The notes beneath the pieces are model-generated. The model did no database searches and was not told the DNA's origin. It worked only from the letters and a program-made list of their open reading frames with translations. The position numbers were made by a program, and so were the translations under genes. A DNA stretch of 9,864 nt, taken from Micromonosporaceae bacterium. Lineage in GTDB: Bacteria > Actinomycetota > Actinomycetes > Mycobacteriales > Micromonosporaceae. Shown here piece by piece: positions 3,877 to 9,864 of this stretch. The DNA lies in NCBI GenBank assembly GCA_019689695.1, contig JADGHA010000127.1:1-9864 (forward strand), given 5' to 3'. Numbering within the stretch: position 1 is the stretch's first letter; each line of letters opens with the position of its first letter.

Positions 3877-5855
3877 GCGCCGGACCGGTGGACGGCGGCC
3901 GGGGGGGGGGGCCGGCGCCGGCCGCGGCCACGGCCGGGCCGGCCGAGCACGAGGCGGAGGCCAAGCCCGACGCCGAGGCCAGGCCCGAGGCCGAGGTGGA
4001 GACCGCGCCCGCAGCCGAGCCGGAGGTCGCGGGGCCAGCAGCCGAGCCGGAGGTCGCCGGACCCGAGGCGGATAACGACCGCTGGTCGGCGTTCGCTCCG
4101 GAGCCGGAGCGCCAGCCCGGGCGGCTGCGCCGCGCGGTCGCCGCGTTGGGCCGGGGCCTGGTCCACGAGTGGACGCTGGCCGTCGCCGGCTCGCTCGTGC
4201 TCGCGGTGGTGATGACCTGGCCGACGCTGCGCTACCCGGCGCACACCATCCCCCAGGACATCTGGGACCCGACGCTGCAGGCGTGGCAGATGGCGTGGTC
4301 CGGGCACATCCTGCTGACCGACCCCGGCCAGCTGTGGCACGCCAACGCCTTCTATCCAGAGCGGTACAGCTTCGCCTTCTCCGACACCCTGCTCGGATAC
4401 GCCCCGGCCGGCATGATCGGTACCGGCCCGATGGCCGCGGTGCTGCGCTACAACATCATGTACGTGCTGCTGCACGCGCTCGCGTTCGTCGGCGCGTACG
4501 CCCTGGTCAGGCAGCTCGGCGCGGGCCGGGTCGGGGCGGCGGTGGCCGGGGCGGCCTTCGCCTACGCGCCCTGGCGGCTGTCCCAGGCCGGCCACATGCA
4601 CGTGCTCTCCACCGGCGGCATCGCGCTGTCGCTGGCCATGCTCGCCCGTGGCCACGGCTGGTCGCTGCGGTACGGCTACCGTCCGGAGCGCACCCGCGTC
4701 GGCTGGGCGCTGGCCGGATGGCTGGTCGCCACCTGGCAGATCAGCCTCGGCTTCGGCATCGGCCTGCCCTTCGCGTACGTCCTCGGGGTGACCGTGCTGG
4801 CGGTGGTGCTGCTCTGGCTGGTCCGGCGGGTACTCCGCCGGCCCCGCCGCCCGGTCGACCGGCGGCTGCTGCTCACGCACCTGGTCGGCATGCTGGTCTT
4901 CGCCGCCGCCGGGCTGCTGCTCGCCCTGCCGTACCTGACCGTGGCCGACCTGCACCCGGAGGCCCGGCGCACGGTGGCCGAGCTGCAGCTGTACTCGCCG
5001 CCGCTGAAGAGCTTCTTCGTCGCGCCCGCCGAGTCGAGGGTGTGGGGGTCGGCGCACGCGGACGCTCGCGCAGCCATGCCCTTCGTACCGGAGAACACGC
5101 TGCTGCCCGGCTTCGCGCTCTACGGGCTCGCCGCGGCTGGCCTGTTCTTCTCGATCTGGACCGTACGCCAGCGGATCCTGCTGCTGGCCGGCGTCGTGGT
5201 CAGCCTCGTGCTCGCGATGGGGACCAGGTTCCACGGCGGGGACGCCACATACCTGCTGCTCTTCCACCACCTGCCTGGCTGGGATGGGCTGCGCACCCCG
5301 GGCCGGCTGGTGGTGTGGACCACCCTGCTGCTGGCAGTCCTCGCCGCCGGCGCGGTTACCGCGTTCGTCGACCGGGCCAGAGAGGCGACCGCGGACCGGG
5401 CCCCAGCGGGCCTTGGCCCGTGGCTGCGGCTGGCCAGCCTGGTGCCGCTGCTGCTGGTGCTGGTCGAAGGGCTCAACACCACCCCGCACCCGATCGTGCC
5501 CAAGCAGCCCGCCGTGCTGCGCAGCGTGCAGGGCCCCCTCATGGTGCTGCCCAGCGATCCGCTCACCGACGAGAACGTCATGCTCTGGGCCACCGACAAG
5601 TTCCAGCCGATGGTCAACGGTGGCAGCGGCTTTTACCCGACCCGGCAGCAGGAGATCCGGGAGGCGTCGAAGACGTTTCCGGACAGCGCGAGTGTCACGG
5701 CGCTGCGCGAGATTGGTGTGAAGACGGTCGTCGTGCTACGCGACCGGGCGGCCGGCACGCCGTGGCAGAACGCGGCCGACGCGCCGGTCGACGGTCTGGG
5801 CATCACCCGCGAGGAGGTCGGCGAGGACGCCGTCGTCTTCCACCTCACACCGTAG
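3873..5855 (+). CDS. GT-C-like polytopic membrane protein, putative lipid-linked-sugar glycosyltransferase
   Basis: The frame is open from 3432, but the portion before 3873 overlaps nfo. GTG at 3873 with GGAG 8 nt upstream gives 660 residues. Residues 1-80 are a charged Ala/Pro/Glu-rich, probably cytoplasmic region with a repeated AEPEVAGP unit (about 48-64). About ten hydrophobic segments follow, starting near residue 102. The first large outer loop carries QDIWDPTLQAWQMAW with D129 and D132, the place where GT-C enzymes keep their catalytic acid, then LLTDPGQLWHANAFYPE. The last 120 or so residues, from LNTTPHP, form a soluble, probably extracytoplasmic domain. This resembles the many uncharacterised actinobacterial GT-C or YfhO-like proteins. 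The substrate cannot be told, and the enzyme role is inference. An 11-G tract lies at codons 10-13. Convergent with the GT87 gene, 37 nt between stops. Confidence 0.75.
   Translation: MSAGPVDGGRGGGPAPAAATAGPAEHEAEAKPDAEARPEAEVETAPAAEPEVAGPAAEPEVAGPEADNDRWSAFAPEPERQPGRLRRAVAALGRGLVHEWTLAVAGSLVLAVVMTWPTLRYPAHTIPQDIWDPTLQAWQMAWSGHILLTDPGQLWHANAFYPERYSFAFSDTLLGYAPAGMIGTGPMAAVLRYNIMYVLLHALAFVGAYALVRQLGAGRVGAAVAGAAFAYAPWRLSQAGHMHVLSTGGIALSLAMLARGHGWSLRYGYRPERTRVGWALAGWLVATWQISLGFGIGLPFAYVLGVTVLAVVLLWLVRRVLRRPRRPVDRRLLLTHLVGMLVFAAAGLLLALPYLTVADLHPEARRTVAELQLYSPPLKSFFVAPAESRVWGSAHADARAAMPFVPENTLLPGFALYGLAAAGLFFSIWTVRQRILLLAGVVVSLVLAMGTRFHGGDATYLLLFHHLPGWDGLRTPGRLVVWTTLLLAVLAAGAVTAFVDRAREATADRAPAGLGPWLRLASLVPLLLVLVEGLNTTPHPIVPKQPAVLRSVQGPLMVLPSDPLTDENVMLWATDKFQPMVNGGSGFYPTRQQEIREASKTFPDSASVTALREIGVKTVVVLRDRAAGTPWQNAADAPVDGLGITREEVGEDAVVFHLTP
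3901..3911 (+). repeat. 11-G homopolymer tract inside the GT-C-like gene
   Basis: Eleven consecutive G lie 28-38 nt after the first base of the GTG start and encode part of RGGGP. Gain or loss of one base would shift the frame for the remaining 98% of the protein. It may be a slippage-prone site or a base-calling problem; the frame as given is open. Confidence 0.8.
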
Positions 5856-5892
5856 CGACGCACCCCCGCTCACCCTGTTGCGCTGACAACGC

Positions 5893-7380
5893 TTATCCAG
5901 TCGCGGCGGCCGCCGGTGCGGGCGGCGCCACTGGAGCGGGCTCGGGCCCGTCGTTCAGCAGGCCGCCGTCCGGATCCGACGGGTAGGTGGTACGCACCGC
6001 GTCGTGCTCGGGATGCAGAATGTCGCGCACCACGAATCCACAGAGGACGGCCACAGTGGCCAGTCGCAGGATGGAGGCGAGCACGAAGACGCCCTCCGGG
6101 AAGACCTGCCGCCCAGAGGCGCCCATCAGCTCGCCGTAGAAGGCGAAGAAGTAGCACAGCTCGGCGACCTGCCAGGCGATGAAGGCGCCCCAGCGCGGCC
6201 GGGCCAGCACGACCAGGGGCAGCAGCCAGAGCACGAACTGCTGCGACCACACCTTGTTGAAAATGAGGAACGCGGCCACGGTGAGGAACGCCAGCTGCCC
6301 CAGCCGCGGCCGCTCGCGGGCGAGCAGCGCCAACGCCCCGACGCCCAGCCAGGCCAGGCCGATCAGCAGGTACGTCAGGTAGTTCAGCGTCGGATCGACA
6401 TGGCTGCCGAGCCAGTGGAACGGCTGGAACCCGTACTGTCCGTTCCCGCGCGGGAAGTGGTCACCGATGTACCACAGCGTCCCCCAGTCGATCGCCCGCT
6501 CCGTGTTCAGGTCGAGGAACCGCTTCCAGTTGTGGAAGTTGGCCGCCATCACCGGCACGTTCACCGCGAGCCAGGCCGTCGCCCCGGCCACCACCGCGGT
6601 CCAGACCGGCCGGTTCTGCCGGGAGCGCACACCGAGGAAGATCAGCGGTACGAACAGGAAGCCCGGCCAGAGTTTCGCCGCGGTGCCCAGGCCGAGCAGC
6701 ACACCGGCGGCGACCGGCCAGCGCCTGGCCCAGGCGTAGAGGCCGAACACCGCGAAGCCGATCGCCAGCAGGTCCCAGTTGACGGTGGCGGTGACCAGGA
6801 GCGCGGGGGACAGGGCGAACAGGGCGGCGTCCCATGGTCGGCGCCGGCGCAGGGCGAGGATCGCGGCAACGCTCGCCACCCCGATGGCGCCCAGCGCAAG
6901 GGCGTTGAGGTTGTAGAACCACTCGCCCTGGTTGAAGCTGGGCCGGCTGGATCCGAAGGCGTGCACGGGGAGCCCGATCAACCCCATGAACGCGCCGGTG
7001 AGCACCGGGTACTCGACCGGGTGGTCGAGGTAGGGCACCTTGCCCTCGCCGAGGCCCTCCGCGTAGTACAGCGCCAGCACGTCGGTGTAGCAGAACTCCT
7101 TGTACTGCTTGAGGTCCGTCCAGTTGCCGTCACGGCAGGGCGACTTCTGGACCCAGTGCAGGGACAGGGTGAGGCAGACCAGCGCGAGCACGATCCGGGC
7201 CGCGGTCCAGAACCGCCTGCCGCCCTTGGTCCACTCCCGGCCGGTGGTGGGAGGGACGGCGTGCTCGCCCAGCGGACCGCCGATCGCCTCGGAGAGCCCT
7301 CGGACGAAGGTGTCCGAGCGCGACGGAGCATCGATCCGCTCCGGTCCGTCGTCGATCGTCGGTCTGGTCGGCGTACCCAT
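5893..7380 (-). CDS. GT87-family (DUF2029) membrane mannosyltransferase-like protein
   Basis: A 495-residue integral membrane protein of the polyprenol-phosphate-mannose-dependent type. The family includes the mycobacterial PimE enzymes and the Rv0051-type neighbours of ponA1. A cytoplasmic N-terminus of about 58 residues leads to a first membrane helix (about 60-77). Then comes the outer loop with CYTDVLALYYAEGLGEGKVPYLDHPVEYPVLTG (about 97-129), whose D100 is the likely catalytic acid and whose DHPVEYPVL is the family signature. C82 and C97 in this loop could form a disulfide. About ten further hydrophobic segments follow, including FHNWKRFLDLNTERAIDWGTLWY in a later loop, then a Pro/Ala-rich tail. 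ATG at 7380 has AGGA about 9 nt upstream. It lies 136 nt after the PBP on the same strand, as in M. tuberculosis, suggesting an envelope role. The sugar acceptor is unknown. Confidence 0.85.
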   Translation of the reverse strand: MGTPTRPTIDDGPERIDAPSRSDTFVRGLSEAIGGPLGEHAVPPTTGREWTKGGRRFWTAARIVLALVCLTLSLHWVQKSPCRDGNWTDLKQYKEFCYTDVLALYYAEGLGEGKVPYLDHPVEYPVLTGAFMGLIGLPVHAFGSSRPSFNQGEWFYNLNALALGAIGVASVAAILALRRRRPWDAALFALSPALLVTATVNWDLLAIGFAVFGLYAWARRWPVAAGVLLGLGTAAKLWPGFLFVPLIFLGVRSRQNRPVWTAVVAGATAWLAVNVPVMAANFHNWKRFLDLNTERAIDWGTLWYIGDHFPRGNGQYGFQPFHWLGSHVDPTLNYLTYLLIGLAWLGVGALALLARERPRLGQLAFLTVAAFLIFNKVWSQQFVLWLLPLVVLARPRWGAFIAWQVAELCYFFAFYGELMGASGRQVFPEGVFVLASILRLATVAVLCGFVVRDILHPEHDAVRTTYPSDPDGGLLNDGPEPAPVAPPAPAAAATG

Positions 7381-7416
7381 AACAGCGAATCCTGCCGCAT
7401 GACGGGCGACGTGGTA

Positions 7417-7480
7417 CGCCCGGTACCCCGATCGCTACCAGATTCGCCGGCCTCGATACAGGCCGACGCGCCCGGTACCC
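7417..7480. promoter_or_regulatory. Paired direct repeats centred on GGTACC
   Basis: CGCCCGGTACCC occurs identically at 7417-7428 and 7469-7480, 52 bp start to start (about five helical turns), in the 136-bp gap upstream of the GT87 gene. Each holds the palindrome GGTACC. Between them lies an inverted repeat CGGCCT-CGATAC-AGGCCG (7448-7465). The arrangement resembles paired operators on one DNA face. The stem could also mark the PBP transcript end, but no T-run follows it. No clear -10 or -35 was found. Confidence 0.4.
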
Positions 7481-7516
7481 GGCATTACAGACAAAGCACC
7501 CGGGGATTCGGATGGG

Positions 7517-9864
7517 TCAGCCGCGTCGGCGGCCGCCGGGGCCGTCGTTCCGACCACCGGGACCGTCGTTGCCGCCATTGCCGCCATTGTCGGTCGGGCA
7601 GAAGAACGCCGGAAGGAAGCAGTCCCCACCCGGACCCTGACCGGGCTGATGCTGCGGTTCGACGCCATTGCCGCGGTTCGGGTCGCCGGTGTGCGCGGCC
7701 GGCGGGAAGCGCTCGACATCGGTGCCCTTCAGGGCCTCGTTCATGAACTTCTTCCAGATGTCCGCCGGCAAGCTGGAACCGCCGATCGGTCTGCCGTTCT
7801 TGTCCTTGATCGGTAGCCGGTCCTTCACGTTGCCCACCCAGACCGCGGAAGCCAGCTGCGGAGTGGCGCCCACCATCCAGGCGTCGCCGTTGGCACCCGG
7901 GTACTTGTTGTTACCCAGCTCCCACGTTCCTGTCTTGCCGATCGCCGGCCGGTCGCCGTTCAGGTCGTCGTTGTTGTGCTCCGGGATCTTCTGCAGGACG
8001 GCGTTCTCGTCGTCGACCTGTGGTTCATCGAAGACCCTGGTGCCCTTCTCTTTCGCGGCGTACGCGGTCTTGAACTTGCCGTCCTCGCCCTTCTTCTCGA
8101 CCTTGAGGACAAAATGCGCCTTGTGGTAGATCCCACGCGCCGCCAGCGTGGCGACCCCGTTCGCGTGGTCCAGCACCGTGATGTCGTACTGGCCAAAGCC
8201 CACCTGAAGGTCGAACTTGGACGGTGCGACGTCTGCGCCGGACACCTTCGTCAGGTCCACCGCAACCGACTTGCCGCCTTCGACGGCCCACATGGTCCGG
8301 ATGCCGGCCGCCTTCGCCGCGTCGACCACCTTGTCCGGCCCGATCTCCTTGGTGACCCAGTAGAACGGAACGTTGTACGACTGGATCGCGGATTCCTCGA
8401 GGGTGCACCATTTGGCACAGGAGACCCGGCTGCTGTCGTCCCGGCCGGCGTTGGTGAGCTTCCGACCCGTATCCGGGTCGGTGAGCTTCAGCGCGTCCCA
8501 GTGGGACTGGGTTGAGATCCCCGCCTTCAGCGCAGCAGCCATCGTGTAGATCTTGAAGGTCGAACCAGGCGGGTGGCCGCCGTAGAGGTTCCCAGTCTTC
8601 GGGTCCCGGTTGATACCGGCGTAGTCCGTGCCGACGCCCTTCTCACCGCCGTAGTACGCCTTGACCCGCCCGTTCCGCGGGTCCATTGCGACCAGGGCGG
8701 CCATCAAGTTGTCCGGCTGGCCATGCATCGGCGAACCCTTGGCCTGCCGGCGCGCCGCGTTCTCCGCGGCCTTCTGCATCTTGGGGTCGATCGTGGTGGT
8801 GATCCGGTACCCACCGGCCCTCAGGTCGCTGATGCCGATCTCGTCGAGCTCCTGGGCGACGTAGTTGACCACGTTGCCGACGGGCGTGTCGACCCCGCAG
8901 GTCGCCGCCGTCACGCAGGGGGGAGCCTTCTTGAGCACGGTCGTCGGGTACTGGATCTTCGCACGGTCCGCCGCCGAGATCACACCCATCTCGACCATGC
9001 CGTCCATGACGTAGTTCCAGCGGTCCTTGGCGGGACCGGGGTTGATCGTCGGGTCGTACCCCTTGAACGTGTCGCTCGGCTCGGGCTGCTTGATCAGGGC
9101 GGCCAGCACCGCCCCCTCGGCCACGCTCAGCTTGTCCACCGTCTTGTTGAAGTACGCCCGGGAAGCCGCCTGGATCCCGTACGCGCCGCGGCCGAGATAG
9201 ATGGTGTTGAGGTAGAACTCGAGAATCTGATCCTTGCTGTACTTCTGGGTCAACTTGGAGGCGATCACCGCCTCGCGCACCTTCCGGGCGTAGGTCACGC
9301 CGGTCAGGTGGGCCACGTCCCGGGCGTACTGCTGGGTGATGGTCGACGCGCCCTGGGTCTCGCCGCCGGTGAGGTTGTTCCACGCGGCCCGCAGGATGCC
9401 CTTGTAGTCGACACCACCGTGCTTGTAGAAGTTGCGGTCCTCGGCGGAGATCACCGCCTGCTGGACATACTTGGGGATGGCGCTGAGCGGCACGATCTCC
9501 CGGTTGCCGCCGTTCTCCTGACCGAGCTTGGCCAGCTGTTTGCCGTTGGAGTACAGGATCGTGCTCGCCTCAGGGAGCGGGAGCTCCTGCGGCGGCTTGA
9601 CCGAGTCGTAGTAGTACGTGCCGCCGACCACCACGCCGCCGGCGAGGATGATGAAGACCGCGAACGCGCCGATGATCAAGTTGCGCCGGCGCATCTTCTT
9701 GCGACGCCTGGCCAGCTCCGCGGGGCTGCCTTTGCCGCCGAAGCCGGTGCCGCCCGGACCCGCGCCGCCCGGCCGGATCGGCCCGACCGGACCCGCCGGG
9801 CTCACCGGCGGCGCGGCCACCCGGCCGCCCGCGGCGCGGCCGCCCGCGGCGCGGCCGACCGGAG
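7517..9864 (-). CDS. Class A penicillin-binding protein, transglycosylase/transpeptidase, 5' partial
   Basis: Polymerises and cross-links peptidoglycan outside the membrane. Numbering is from the GTG at 9820 (767 residues), but the frame stays open to the window edge. That GTG has no ribosome-binding site, so the true start is probably beyond. A Pro/Gly-rich cytoplasmic region and an RRRKKMRRR patch precede one membrane helix (about 47-68). The GT51 domain shows SAEDRNFYKHGGVDYKG (catalytic E127), QGASTITQQYARD (157-168) and LNTIYLGRGAYGIQAAS (204-220). The transpeptidase shows PPGSTFK (S420/K423), SYN (481-483) and KTGT (629-632), all intact. A Gly/Asn-rich tail of about 45 residues ends RRRG. 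Six cysteines occur as three close pairs, all outside the membrane. Context matches ponA1 of mycobacteria, but I do not assign the symbol firmly. Confidence 0.95.
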   Translation of the reverse strand, partial: PVGRAAGGRAAGGRVAAPPVSPAGPVGPIRPGGAGPGGTGFGGKGSPAELARRRKKMRRRNLIIGAFAVFIILAGGVVVGGTYYYDSVKPPQELPLPEASTILYSNGKQLAKLGQENGGNREIVPLSAIPKYVQQAVISAEDRNFYKHGGVDYKGILRAAWNNLTGGETQGASTITQQYARDVAHLTGVTYARKVREAVIASKLTQKYSKDQILEFYLNTIYLGRGAYGIQAASRAYFNKTVDKLSVAEGAVLAALIKQPEPSDTFKGYDPTINPGPAKDRWNYVMDGMVEMGVISAADRAKIQYPTTVLKKAPPCVTAATCGVDTPVGNVVNYVAQELDEIGISDLRAGGYRITTTIDPKMQKAAENAARRQAKGSPMHGQPDNLMAALVAMDPRNGRVKAYYGGEKGVGTDYAGINRDPKTGNLYGGHPPGSTFKIYTMAAALKAGISTQSHWDALKLTDPDTGRKLTNAGRDDSSRVSCAKWCTLEESAIQSYNVPFYWVTKEIGPDKVVDAAKAAGIRTMWAVEGGKSVAVDLTKVSGADVAPSKFDLQVGFGQYDITVLDHANGVATLAARGIYHKAHFVLKVEKKGEDGKFKTAYAAKEKGTRVFDEPQVDDENAVLQKIPEHNNDDLNGDRPAIGKTGTWELGNNKYPGANGDAWMVGATPQLASAVWVGNVKDRLPIKDKNGRPIGGSSLPADIWKKFMNEALKGTDVERFPPAAHTGDPNRGNGVEPQHQPGQGPGGDCFLPAFFCPTDNGGNGGNDGPGGRNDGPGGRRRG
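9827..9856 (-). repeat. Tandem 15-bp repeat in PBP N-terminus
   Basis: GCCCGCGGCGCGGCC occurs twice in direct tandem (9827-9841, 9842-9856). In the PBP frame each copy encodes a permutation of AAGGR, continuing the disordered Gly/Arg/Pro-rich cytoplasmic region. Because 15 is a multiple of three, copy-number change would alter length without breaking the frame. Confidence 0.7.

Noticed and set aside
3168..5489. A 773-codon open frame on the minus strand opposite nfo and the GT-C-like gene
   Set aside because: Its product is low-complexity Arg/Gly/Gln/Pro with no recognisable domain, as expected for the shadow of high-GC3 genes, while the plus strand encodes intact endonuclease IV motifs and membrane segments.
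5856..5892. Bidirectional terminator between the convergent GT-C-like and GT87 genes
   Set aside because: The 37-nt gap holds only a 4-bp stem (GTTG/CAAC) and no T-run.
6004..7746. A 580-codon plus-strand frame opposite the GT87 gene
   Set aside because: Gln/Arg/Glu/Pro-rich antisense shadow; it crosses the GT87 start, the intergenic gap and the PBP end, and has no domain signal.

Overview
The window looks like chromosomal DNA from a very high-GC actinomycete, most likely Micromonosporaceae (Micromonospora or a relative). The basis is GC-dominated third codon positions, the wording of the S6, S18 and SSB proteins, and gene order. The core is the conserved actinobacterial block penicillin-binding protein – GT87 membrane glycosyltransferase – rpsF – ssb – rpsR – rplI. 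The same order is known in Mycobacterium tuberculosis around ponA1 (Rv0050), Rv0051, rpsF (Rv0053), ssb, rpsR1 and rplI. Genus assignment is from memory of protein families, not from a search.

Layout. Positions 1-70 are pure C/G homopolymer sequence, probably an unreliable contig end. Positions 78-1714 (minus strand) hold rplI, rpsR, ssb and rpsF in one operon read leftward. Its leader (about 1715-1846) contains an 8-nt anti-Shine-Dalgarno element that can lock up the rpsF ribosome-binding site around a small hairpin, with a CCG in the bulge. This matches the published architecture of the S6:S18 complex-binding autoregulatory motif. Positions 1853-2095 have no convincing gene. Positions 2096-2884 (minus) encode an unrecognised exported surface protein: signal peptide, small two-cysteine beta-rich domain, Ser/Pro/Ala linker and C-terminal membrane anchor. 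The anchor is written in strikingly atypical, AT-ending codons.

Positions 3010-5855 (plus) hold endonuclease IV (nfo), with all nine metal ligands intact and an apparently leaderless promoter carrying a palindrome, followed by a large GT-C-like polytopic membrane protein with an 11-G tract near its start. Positions 5893-7380 (minus) encode a GT87-type membrane mannosyltransferase-like protein. Positions 7517-9864 (minus) encode a class A penicillin-binding protein that runs off the right edge.

Functionally the window joins translation and single-strand DNA maintenance (S6, SSB, S18, L9), AP-site repair (endonuclease IV) and cell-envelope construction (class A PBP, two lipid-linked-sugar-type membrane glycosyltransferases, a surface protein). 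The plus-strand nfo/GT-C pair and the surface-protein gene separate two parts of the order that lie close together in mycobacteria. I found no CRISPR array, transposase, phage gene, toxin-antitoxin pair, tRNA or rRNA. The most rewarding signals are regulatory: the rpsF leader, the nfo promoter palindrome and the GGTACC-centred direct repeats upstream of the GT87 gene.
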